Below, piece by piece: positions 25,601 to 38,462 of a stretch of DNA of 64,000 nucleotides. The notes under the pieces are model-generated. The model ran no database searches, was not told the DNA's origin, and was given only the letters and a program-made list of their open reading frames with translations. Origin of the DNA: Eremophila alpestris peregrina (Eukaryota; Chordata; Aves; Passeriformes; Alaudidae); assembly GCA_009792885.1 (NCBI GenBank), contig WMCF01000029.1, positions 4,358,000-4,421,999 on the forward strand, written 5' to 3'. How positions within the stretch are numbered: the stretch's first letter is position 1; the number at the start of each line of letters is the position of its first letter. The translations under genes and the position numbers were made by a program.

Positions 25601-28600
25601 AATGCATTTTTCAAAGCACAGCTGATTTCACTCAGCTTTTGTTCTGAAAGAGCTGGTTAAGCAGCTACAACAGAATGTAACTCTTTCTAAGGTTAGTCTG
25701 GGTTTAAAAATAAATAGACAAAAATAGCTATGTCATTTACCTAGAGGCTGGATTCTGTAAGTATAAAAATTTCAAGTGTCAGACAAATGGGAAATAATAT
25801 TTACTTCTGCACTTATAGCACAAAATACAGAACTATAAACATTCTAAATGAAAAATCAGAAGGTCGGATTTTAGGGATATCTAAGAACTTTACTGATAAA
25901 AGTGAGAAAAAATTCATTTTTCATTTTTGAAAAGGACAAGCTTCTTAACATATTTCATGCCAGTACTCACACTTGGCCTGTGTGTAGTGAATTTCAGAAG
26001 CTGCTGCATATGAGTCTCCCACACCCCTGTAAATTTTTTACCTCATTGAAACCAGCAAAATCTTCATTCACACAGATGTCCACAAGATACAGCAACTGAG
26101 AATAGGTTTTCTGTGCTGTGTCGGGTTCTCCTACTTTTTCACTACTTCACCCTTCTTAAAACACTTATTTGCAAATCCCTCTCAGTTATTTATTGCTATT
26201 TACATATAACTATATGTTATTATATAAACTGGATTAGAGATGCTTAATATCTGAATCCTTCCTAAGTTCTTCTATCTCTGTATGTTTAAGCATGTTGTAA
26301 AATATTTAATCATGAATTTGTCTGAAATGTCAATTTAGGAAAGCCTGTTTTACAGGCCATGGGCTGGCAGTGGGTTAGGAGTTGTGTCTCAGTTGTTTTG
26401 CTGGTTTGCATTAGGTGTATGTAATTCTAGCAGTACTTGGAAGGAGGAGGGGGAGGAAGTGTGAGTGCTGTGTCCATTGATGGAAGTTTGGAAACAGTTC
26501 AGAATTCAGGTGTATCCAGCACTAAGCAGAAGGTGGAGGAATTTCTGCATCCTTTGTTTACTATCCAGAGCCAGAAACCTAAAGTGAGTGTTGTTTTACT
26601 ACAGGAGTCCTTTAAGCCCAATACAGACTTTCAGGTTTCAATAGATGTTTTAATTTATGTAATTTTAGATGTTTATGACTTTTTTTTAATACTAGTCTGG
26701 GCTGATTCTGTTTCTTCTACATCATTTACCATCTTGAAATGCCTCTGCATCCCTGATAGTTCACACAGGAGCTTGAGGACTTGTGTTTTATTACACTTAT
26801 GCCAAATTTGTAAAGAGTTGCAGGTTACAGAAAGACAATTTTGTTGGGTTTTTTTTTTAATACAGAGAAAAGTATTTGTATAAGGAAAAACCAAGATGAG
26901 AATGTGAAGGAATAATTGTTTCCCTGTCTCTTAGTTCCAGAAGCAAACTGGAAAACATGAGCAGCTGAAAAAGGCAGAAGCATGTGCTGCTTTCATGTTA
27001 TCTGAAAACTGAGGATATAGCATAAACTTACACTAGGACACAATGTCCTACTTCAGTGTGGTGCTCCTGCATTCAATTAAAGCTTTGTAATTGTTCATTT
27101 CAGTGGTCCCAGATCTTGACAGATAGAACAGACTTTGGCAAACTACAGCTTATTAGTTGCTTATGGATCCTGCAAGTCATCCTTGCATTCTGGCAGTTTT
27201 GCAACTCCATTTAATTTTCTCCTTGAAGTTATCAGTGACATTAGAAATGGAGGTTGGCAGATACTCCATGTGGGTGGTTCTTACTGCACTTGTTTTGTTC
27301 AGTCACTGCTCATAATTCTGTTTATTTAAGAGCTCTGTGCTGCTCTCATCCATTACAATATCTCAGTGCCTTGTTTTTCATCTCTCCTGTCTCTATGGCT
27401 CACCAGTTTCGATTCCTCTTGTCAGGCCATGCAGATTGTCAGTCTGCAGCCACCAATATTGTGGCCCCTGTTCCTCTGCAGGAGGGACCTGTGGTGGCAC
27501 AGATGACCTCAGGAAGCTGTTGTCAGCTGAATCCTTAAGAGGGAACTACTGATGTTAGATGTTATGACACTTCCCTGTTCTTTGTCACTGTGGGGTGTTT
27601 CTGCTGCATTACCAGCTTAAGGACAAAAGAAAAGAGGATTTAACAGAAAAGTGTTCTCTTCAAGTATAAACATGTTAATATAATGAAGACATCTGAAAAG
27701 CTGCATAAAAGCAATCAAATTAAAAACTTGTATTTAGGCATATAACATGAAATATTTCAGTACATAAAATTATATGGACCTTTTTCAAAGGCGTGGTCTA
27801 ATGACTTTAGTTCATAAAATAATTTTAAGATTTAATATACTTTCAAGAAATAAGGCACATTCTCAGAATCAATATCAGAAAAGGGCCCCAGAACCAAGAG
27901 ACAGCAGCACTTGCTCTAAGGAGCTGGAGGCTGGTGTCCTGCTGCTGGGAATAGCTCTGCCTACCCCCAACCAAGGGATCCCCTCTGCTGGCACAGGACA
28001 GGCAGGATGCTGAGTCACTTGTTGGTGCAGCACTAACCACAGGCAAGGACTAGGATGGCTACAAGTGACAGTAGGAAGATTTCACAAAGGAAAGATGTCC
28101 CAGTATCTTGAATCTTTCAAGAAAAAAAATATATATTGTAAACTACACTTTTAATTCAGAACCACCTTTTTTACTTGACTTTGTAACAATAAGCTAAATA
28201 GTATCATTAGCTGGAAATTTAATGCTTTGTTGGTGTTTTAATGTTTCAGTGCTCACCCTTTGAAGTTTAAGTAGGAGAATCAATTTCTTGTGAATATTAG
28301 AATTCTGAATAAATTATTGGAACAAGAGGATGCACCTTTATTTTCCTGTCTACTGCTGGGCATCCACATCCTGGTCTCAGTCTTGTTCCTTCCTGCTAAG
28401 GAGCCTATACTGTTTTGTCCAGCATTCAACACTGTTGGTGAAACTTGTTTTATAAAGAATCCCATTATAAAAATAGGAAAGCAGCAAAACAAAAGGACTT
28501 TCTGTTCAATGCCAGAACTTATTCAGAATCTCATCTTTCATTCTCTTGCATTCTGGAAATAATCCTATTCAATTTTAATAATAACTTACTCCCTTCCAGA

Positions 28601-31600
28601 CTGGGTCTAATAATCACATAGCCTAGTCATCAAGGAGCTGGGATATTCTGTTACACAGATAATCTCCCTCCAACAGCCTTTTAGCAATCCTGCTTACATT
28701 GTGAATCACTCCAGTATCAGTTCCTCAGAGCTTCCCAGAACAGCAGTGTGGGTTATTATGTCTCAGACAACACTGAGACACTCTATTTTTGTGAGATGAC
28801 CTTGGAAATCTTTTAGATAATCTGTCTTAGCTGCAATATTCATTTTGTGGGGACTGGTTTGTGCTTTGCTGCTTGCATTGCTGTTCCTTTCTGTTCCATG
28901 CAGTGACGTGCTTCCACTAAATTAAGCTCTTTTTTCCAGCCTTTCTCTCTGGTTGCTCCTTCCCAGGAGGATTAGAAGTAGACATAGAAAGTCATGAGAC
29001 CTAAACTGTGTGTTCTCATTCCCGTGGCTGTCTTGAGCCATTATCTTGGTGTGACCACCGAGGGGCACTGGTCCTGTAAATCAATACAAATACAACTCTC
29101 ATACATTGACAATAAAGTAGCCTTCCCACTGACTGATCTCAAAGGAGAGGGAAAGGGCTGACTCAGTATTTTGGAAATTATTGTGAAAAATCCAGTGGAC
29201 TAGTTAAAATGATAAGTAATTTGGTACCATCTGAAATTCACTGTGGAGGACTTGCATTCTCTGCCTAACTCATCTGTTATAAAATTTCTGCCTACTGTAT
29301 TGAAATCAAAACTTACTTTGAGGAAAGAGGCTTCCAGGTCTAACTGGTTACTGTAAAAGGCTTAGTGGAGATTGATCCTAGAGAGAGATTTCTGAGCCTG
29401 AGTGTGGGAGCTCAGTGGGACAGATAATCTGCAGTGATTAAACTTTTTAGAACAGGTGAAAGGTTGGCAGACAGGTGTATATTTATCCTGCCAATAGAAA
29501 GTGCTGCAAGCTGTCACTGTTCTGTAGCTGCTACGTAAACAAGTTCTTTAGAATGTAGAGTGAATTACACAACAGTATATCCAAAAGAAATCCTTGTTGT
29601 TTTACAGTCTTACAGTAATGTGCACTTCTTAAAACTCAGTAAAGCCCAGAAATTACATTCTTATAGAGAAGAATCCTTTAACAATCTTCATTAAAAAAAC
29701 AAACAAACAAACAAAAAACCCCAAAAACAATAAAAAAGGCAGACAGGGGTTAGAAGACACACCTGTTGAAGAAACATAGATGCAAATTCATTAAGAAATG
29801 CTCCTGGCTTGACTGCCTTGCTCTAAGAGGCAACAAGAATGGGAGGGGAGGAAAGAAATCAACTAAAACCTAACACAAAGAAGCAAAACAGTAAACAGCA
29901 CAAGTTCTCCATTTAAGTTTGGGTGTTTGGTTGGTTTATTTACTGTTTCTATTTGCTGTGATTTAAACCCTGCTGGAGTTATGGTTTCCTTGGCTACTTT
30001 GTTTCTACTTGTTGCTCATTGAATTAGTGAGCAACAAATCCGCTACATTGTAACTTCCTTTTATCTGGGATAGTCACAGCTTCCAAAAAATCAGTCCTGT
30101 AACAAGTGTCCAGTTAAATTTTAAAATAAACGCTTAATTTTATTTCTTTTAAAAAATATTTCAGGCATATGGCTCTGGCTGTGACATTGTCATTCTGGCA
30201 AATGACTTTGAATGTGTGCAGATTATTCCCGGTGCTAAACATGGAAACATCCAGGTCAGCTGTGTGGAGTGCTCCCAGCGACAAGGCAGGGTAAGGATTT
30301 AAATCAATCTGTACAGAATTTTTAATACTTGAGAACAGTAAATGGAATGATTAAATGGCAACATAATACATTAATGGAATAAAAGAGTTAATTTCACAAC
30401 AGTGATGATGGTTTACTGATCTGGGGCTTTCTGAGTAACACCTCTTGTGTTAGTCTTATCCTTTCAATTTAGGAGTAAGTTGGGGGAAGGAAGAGGGCAG
30501 GGGAAGCAGGAGACACCTTGTAACAAAGCTGTTTTCCCTTTGGGGGACCTGCAATAAGAGGTGTCACAAAATGTGGACAGATGCATTAGTTACAGCACAG
30601 TATCAGAACTGGAATGGTACTGAAATGATGGTTACTGTCTCCATTTTGTGTACTTCCATTTAACTAAGGAAGAAATGGATAAATTATTTATCTACACATA
30701 TGTGTCTGTGTGTCCTGCAAAGTAATGAATTTGAAATGCTTGTGTTTTAGAAAGGTTTTAGCATGTTTCATGTGTTTAGAAGTGCTGCACTATGAGCTGT
30801 CATAACTTGATTTGCTATGTGGTTTCATTTTAAATCCCTAAACAATGCTTGAGAGACGGGTTAGAAAGAAGAGGGGAAAAAAATTTCTAGGAGATCCTGT
30901 GGTGCACTGAACAAATGTTGTTAGTCAGTTATCACTGCTAACCAGAATTAGCTAGGTAAAAATTGGTACCAGTACTGAGGAAGCCCTAGTTAGGATTTGG
31001 GCAGATTTAGTTGGCAGAGCCCTTGAACTTCAGCAGTGCAGTCCCAGTAAGAGTGGGAAAGAGATTCCAGCTTCAGAGATAGTCCCTACAAGACCACCAG
31101 AAAGCCCTGGGTGGTTCTGCATTCAGGACTCTGAACTCACACTCTGTTCTTTACTTTGGGACTGACTCTGTTGTTGCAACCTTCTCCCCCCTCCTCCTAA
31201 GGAAGGAATAAGATATCGTAATAAATGTCGTGAAACTTTTTGCATCATTTCTGTTTCAATGAAACCAGATCCTGGATGGGAAGGACTTAGTTGTTCTTTT
31301 AAAAATCTTTTAAAGAAGAAAAAGGAATTTCAAAGATAGTTAAAAGTACTTAAAGGATATGAGTATTATGAACAGGTCCAGATAAATAACCTAAGAAATA
31401 CTCTTTTGTGTTTAGAGATTTCTGTGAAATAAGTGGGTTCAGTGGCATATGTACTTCAATTTTTCTATTTACCATTTATCTCCTCTCAAAATGTGTTTGA
31501 ATGTTGAAAATAGAATTGCAATTCTTTCTGCTTCTTGTAACTATTTTTTAGTGATTTAGTGATACAAAATGGAGCCTAGGGACACAGACACTAATAATTA

Positions 31601-34600
31601 ATGCATTAGTTAGCTGTGAAGTACACAGAACATGAGCAGAAGCAGTGGAGGCATCAGCTTTCTCTTATGCATGAAGAGTAGTTGCCCTGGAAGGATATAC
31701 CCCATCTGACTGTGTTTGTGCCCCTGAATGAGATGTCTGCCCTGTTTAGAGTTAAAATCTGAAAGGTGGGCTTCTTCAGGAGGGTGTTTTTCTCAACTGC
31801 CTTAAGAAAATATACCCATAGCACAGTTAATTACATTTGTATTAATCTCACTTTTCAACAACCCTGGCACATAGAAGAGGTACTGGAAATTCTTTAGCTA
31901 TTTTGGAATACTAAGGAGCACTTACTCCACTTGCCTCCTAACCTTACATTTTGAGTCTACAACTTCTGTTTTCCTCTCTTTCCCCAGATTGCAGCATCCT
32001 ATGGAAATGCTGTTTGCATTTTTGAACCACTTGGTGTTAATTCTCATAAAAGAAATTGTGTAAGTATGTATTTCATAATTTTAATCCTGTTTAGGCACTT
32101 AGAAGAGACAAAAGTCTGTCTGCCAGTTATTTTTACTATCTTATGTCAGCACATAACAGAATGAGGGACAAACGGTTTCCACCATTAGTAATAAAACTGG
32201 ATGGGTAGACTCTTCCACTGAATTAATTGAACTGTGGACTGCACTTCTCCTTAGTTCCCAACATCTTGTTCTTGAGTCTCCTGTGACTCATGACTCATGA
32301 ATGACATGGTGACAAGCTGGTAGTTCTCATTTGAAGAGGTTGTCAGAGGTGCAGTACAGAAATACAACACAGGCTTGTTTAGTGCACCCAGGCTTGTTTT
32401 TGCAGCACAGCCATGGCTGGGCACTCGAGCATTAAGGATGTTCTCAAGCAGGTTTCACAATCTTTGTGGCATCTGTGCTGCCATCCCTTATGTTCCTGTA
32501 GATCTGTGGTCACAGTAGTTCAAAGTAATCTACAGATCTATTTGTATGTGGGACAGGCCCAGATCTGGTTTGCAGGGCACCCTCAGATGCATTTACACTT
32601 CACAAAACCATTTAAAAGCATATTAAAACTAGATTTAGCTATCTACCACTGAATACTTTTGCAACAGGCTTTATACAATCCCATACAGAAAGAAATACCA
32701 GTATCTTTGTTTTTTGCTGTTGATGTGAGAATTAATCCTTCACTGTTTTTATACTACAGCAGCTGAAGTGTCAGTGGCTAAAAACTGGGCAATTCTTCCT
32801 CAGTTCTATGACCTACAACTTGGCCTGGGATCCTCAAGGTAATGCATCATTTGTGAAGTATCTGGTCAGCATTTGTAATTAGAATGACTTGGACACAAAA
32901 TATTTTTAATGTAATGAAGTGAGAGCTGGAATATGCAGATTTTAAATCACCTCTTCTCAGGCAGTGTTGCATAAAATGTGAGGCTACAGTTAACGTTTGT
33001 TGAGATGCTCTGCCAAGTGTTTGAGTCTCTTATGCAAGATCTTAGTTTGGGAATCACAGTGTTGTTAACTGACTTAAATTATCACTAATAATCATTTAAA
33101 TAGAGTTTTAGCACAATTAAAGTCAACAATATACCTAGACATGGATGTTTATTAGCTGCCTGTGTATTTATTTGAGATCAGAATAGCTGTTAAATATCTA
33201 CAACATTTATTAGTAAATAAAATTCAATGATTCAAAGTCACCAAAAAAACCCTTGGTGTTCTTTCTTAAAACATACTATAAATTCAAAATGTTTTAATAA
33301 AACCAGCTGGGTGAGATGATGGAATACCCTGTCATATTTAGGGTTAGCTTTCAAACTGTTCTGGATAATTCATAATAAATTATGATGAGAGGCTTAATCT
33401 TTCAACATACCTTCATCATCCTGGTTCCACAGCTTTGGTATCACTCCCTTTCAGGTAACAGGTTATTGACAGCAACAGACTTTTTGCAATTGTGGGCCCC
33501 TCCATCTGATGACATTCTAGAGGAAGATGAAGATGAGGATGCCAACAATCAGATCAAGGATGATAAAGTTCTCCCAGTTCTAAATGACTGGAAATGTATC
33601 TGGCAGTGCAAGTGAGATAATTTTTGTTTTAAGACAAATTGCAATGCTACCTCACCTGTATTTTAAAATGTGCTTTTAAATACCCAAAAATTCAAACAGT
33701 ATAAGTTATTTGAAATAAAAAAACTTTACTCCTGTTGGATCTAACCTAGGCTTGCTGTACTTAAACCAATTTTTGAGCTGTCTTTTCAATAAAGCATGAA
33801 AATACCTTTACGCTCCTGCTATTCAAAAATTATGCTCAAAGAAACAACTCTTAAATACCTTATCTAATTTTTACTTAATTTAATATTAAATTTAAATAAT
33901 GAACAGTAACACTGAATCAACTGAATATCAATGGATTCATATTTTTGAATAATCAGACTTGCTCTTGTGTTCTGTAGGACTGCAACATCAGTACATTTGA
34001 TGTCATGGTCTCCTGATGGTGAATATTTTGCAACAGCTGGGAAGGTAAGGACAAAAAAGAATAATTGAGTTTCTGCAGTATTTTTCATTTGTTTGACAAA
34101 AGGAAGTAATATGAATAGTCCTGGACCATACATTCTATTGTAGTCCTAGCAAAGGTAAATTATGATCTCATGCAATGCTGTATTTTTGTGTAATTCTGTG
34201 AATTTCAGCAACAAGAAATTGGATTTGTCTATGTACTCTTACTGAATACATGAATGACAGTGATACAGGCTTGTATGTTTGCATGTGTTTTATGTAAATA
34301 TATTTGATTTCTTTTTAGATGCATTATACTTAGATGAATTTTCAGATATACATAAACAATTTTTTCTTTTGTTGAAAGTAATGAGATCTTTATGATAGAA
34401 CACGTACACATTTAAACTGGTATAATATGCATAGGTCTGGTTAAATTAGGGAAGGTTTTTATTTAGTGAATTCTGGGTTCAGTTATCAATTCTATTTCAG
34501 TTTGCAATACTTTTTGTCAAATCATTAATCAAGCTAAGTTTTCAATTAATAAATCTCTTTAATGTCACCCTCTCATTTGAATGATTCCTTTTAGTTTACA

Positions 34601-37600
34601 TGAACAATACCAGAACAGCACTTTGCATATTAATTGAGGTTTTCTTTTTGTTCCATTTTGAATTGTAGCTACCTAACCCCCTGGTTTCTTACTGTTTTAC
34701 CTAGGATGACTGCCTCTTAAAGGTCTGGTATCCTATGACTGGTTGGAAGTCATCTCTCCTGCCCCAAGAGAATGAAGAAAAGAAGAAAAGCTCCGAGGAT
34801 GTGCAGTTTTCCTTTGTTTATTTGGCACACCCCCGCGCAGTGACAGGGTTTTCCTGGCGGAACATCAGCAAGTACATGCCCAGGTTTGAAAGCTGTTTTT
34901 TTTCAAAAAGCAAGCAAGCCTTTGATCAAGTGGTTTTTTTAACATGCTGCTTAATGTTTTGCCATTCCTATACTTTCAAGAAACAAAGCATACCTAACAT
35001 CTTCCCATAAACTTCTGTATCACCAAGTTTAATAATGATAGTTGTATTCACCCTCAGTTAGGGAGAAGCAGAAATTTAGATAAAGCAGTAACTACTAAAT
35101 TCTTGTGCACTCCCCTGATTTCTGCTGTGTGTAGGTAGCTGAGTTACCCAGGCAGTAACTCTGCTGTCTCTGCCATCAGGGGGTTGGTCTGCAATGTGTT
35201 ACTCACCTCATGCCTCGATGGCATCTGCCGGCTGTGGGCAGAGACGCTGTTACCCGAGGACACTCTCCTGGGGGAGCAGATCTGTGAAACCACCACTTCC
35301 AGCATCAGCAGCACCATCTCCCAGTCTGGAAAGCAAAAGGACACTATACAGCATGCACTAGAGGTACATGTAAATATACTTAATTTATCCAATTTTTATT
35401 TCACAATTCTTAAAACTAAAAAAATATTTAAGGATATAAAGCTCTAAGAATGTATGTTGTGTAGTCCCTATATGCATAACAGAATAGCCTGAATTATTTC
35501 ATATCAGGTTTTGAAGTCTATTACTAAGCACTGAAAAAGTCAGAGACTGCAACTCTGTGTCCAAGCACCATGTTTTTAAAACTCAATTTACTTTTTCTGT
35601 AGTTAACTTACAGTGATAGGAAGAGACAAAATTTAATGTGGAATAGTAATGGTGGTTTCATTCTGATTGGGTCTGAAAGTCTGCAATTGTAAAGACAATG
35701 AAAAGAGTAAATAAACTCTTCTAATTTTTAGTGACTTCATTTGATAATTTTGTTTCAGTGACAGTCTCATTTTCATAGTGATTCTGTTGACAGTAAGAGA
35801 AAACCCATCTGTAGAAGCAGCTGCTCCTGGCTGACCTTAACAAGCACCTTTTTTCCTGTGAGAAAGTGCATACTAAAGATCATCTGCAGCCATAAATATC
35901 TGTGTGAGAATGTTTCAGTTAAGCTGTGTGGGATGTGTGAGGGTGTCTGAGATAAAAGAGCAGGAAACATCTGTTCAGCCATTTCACTGTGTGATTGGTC
36001 AGTCTCCTAATCACAGGCTGCATAATTGATCCTTCTTGTACAGAGAAGAAACATATAAATACTCAAGTGTGATTAATAAAGATGATCCTGCTAAATGACA
36101 AAGTGATGGCCCATTATTCTCAATCACTACACTGTCAATATAAAACCAAGGAAAGATAAGAAAACAAAAAAAAATCACTCATTTGTAGACTATTACAATC
36201 AGACCAAGTTTTTAGTTCTTAAATGTCATGGCCATCAATAAACAGGGAGCTTGGAACCAATTGCAGTTTGGGCTGTTAAATCAGTTGTGCTCTTCACATG
36301 CTCTCAGGAATTTTCAGTGATACAAAAATAATTCATTATAAAATTATATTGCAGAAGTTGCTGCTTTTAGATTGTTTTAATCTTTTTCATGAATGTTGTG
36401 CAAAATCCTGTGGTGTTGTTGAGCAGATATTAAAGGAACTTTGAGAAGACTGTTAGAAGAGCTTTACTTTTTGGTAGATCTGATGTACATAAGTGTTACT
36501 TATCTATGTTGAAACCTATTTAAAATAATCCTTTTGAAATTAGTCTTCATTTCTCTGGTAGAAAAAAGCTATAGGCTTTACATAAGTGTAACTTTTTACC
36601 TTACAGTGGTTTTGGTATTTATTAATTTATTTTTTTATAACTACAACAGACAATTCATCATTTGAAAAACATGAGAAAAGGACAAAGGAGATCCTCAGTC
36701 CTTGTCACCCACACGGATGCACTGCCAGATCAGCAGGGCACTCATGAAGTGCAGCGTCACATTTCCCATCAAGCAAATGCCCTGGGTCACTTCCACATAG
36801 CAGCCAGCATCAACCCTAACACAGGTAAAACACAGCCATTCATTACACTGCAATCATGTGTTTGCACAGCATGAAACAAATAAAGGGAGCTGAGATGCAC
36901 AGTCTTTGCTTTGCCTAATCAAATAGAAGGAACTTGTAGGAAGTCTGTTATTTGGCATTGAGTTTTTTAAGGCAAATGAAGCTGAATTTATTCTGAATAC
37001 CTTCAGCACCTTTATGAGCAAATTGAATTTGTGTTTGCAGATCAGAAGTCAAAAGAGGCATAAATTTCCAGTCTGATTGGTGTTTGCTTCTTGGTTTTGG
37101 GGAGCCATGGTTTATGATGAATAGAGTAATTGCATCCTGAAGAAGCTAGTGATTGAAAAAGAGCTGTATCAGAGTCTTTTGGTGGGAAACCAGCTGCTTT
37201 TTGCAGAATAATGTATAATATTTTTAAAGAAGGAAAATATTAAAGAGCTGATTATGGCATGCTTTACCTAAAATCCATACACAAAAGTCTAACACTGCAA
37301 CATATGAAACTGAGCAGCTAGAACCACTAAATATCATTTACCATTCATATAAGAATGAATTTTCATGTAAATTTATTGACCTTAAAATATTTTTACTGTT
37401 TTCATTGCAATTCGATGTAAAATCTTGATCTTTACCTTTTTTAACCTTGCACCAAAAATTGTGTTATATCTAAAATAAGTGAAATGTCTGTGTGTGTGCA
37501 TACATAAATGAATAAGAAGATGAGTGGTTAATGTACACCTTAATCTATAGCTTTATCTGCTTTTATACAGTTTAATGCATAGCTTCTTTATTTGTTTAAA

Positions 37601-38425
37601 ACTGTCCACAGATATTCCTTCAGTGCTGGCTGGAACTGCTTTTAATATAGATGAAGGAAGTGGAGGCTTCGTTGTCCACTGGCTGAATAATAAAGAATTT
37701 CACTTTACATCCTCTATTGAAGTATTCATGCAGCATCTGAGACAAATTTCAGAACAACAACTAGAACAAGATTTTGATATTGAAGCTGAAGAGGAAGAAG
37801 AAACAGAAGAAAAAGAGAAAGGCTTACATATGAAGTTAGATCATGGTTAGTAATCTGGTTAGTTCTGATTAGCTAGCACTACTAGCAGATTAAATAATTC
37901 TGTGTTTTGACTGGAAATTGATAGAGAAATCTTTGCATTAAATGGCACATTTCTGTTGCAGATTTGTCTATAGACAGAGAATCAGAGACGGGGACTGGAA
38001 CAGGCTCTTCAGAACATGAAGATGGAGAAAGGGAGGGAAGCCCCAAGACATCTCTGCTGGCGGGCCCACGGCTGCCCCTTCCCACAGTTCTGTTGGACCG
38101 CAAAATCGACTTGCTCCTGACAGAATGGAACAGGAATCCTGACATGCTCTTTACTATCCATCCTGTTGATGGCACCTTTCTGGTGTGGCACGTGAAGTAT
38201 TTAGATGAATACACTCCAGGCATCTTCCGACAAGTTCAGGTATGGTATATTTGGAATGGTTCTATTATTTTTATGTTAGCAAACATTGCCCTTTGCTTTA
38301 GAGGTGAACATCAGCAGGAATTTCATTTTAAGTGCCTCCTGTAAAGCAGCTAGCATTTATTCAGGCTGAAGCTGAGTTCATATATTCTAATTGTTTTCTT
38401 TTTTTTTTTTCTTTTTTTTTTTTTN

Positions 38426-38462
<37 letters not shown>

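Larger units (their letters stand above)
22612..30164 (+). other. DMXL2: DMXL2 intron 1
   Basis: The first 200 bp belong to the CpG island; the rest is ordinary AT-rich intron. It holds a short TG/TTTTA-rich simple stretch near 22,835-22,900, an exact 30-bp direct repeat at 24,334-24,401, a CAAA-rich tract at 29,693-29,737 and a hairpin at 30,009-30,037. Open frames up to 148 codons (26,437-26,883) show no recognisable domain or splice context, and I take them as chance. Confidence 0.85.

Noticed and set aside
26437..26883. 148-codon open frame in DMXL2 intron 1
   Set aside because: It has no recognisable domain, a low-complexity start and no splice signal consistent with the exon phases. 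Chance is the simplest reading.
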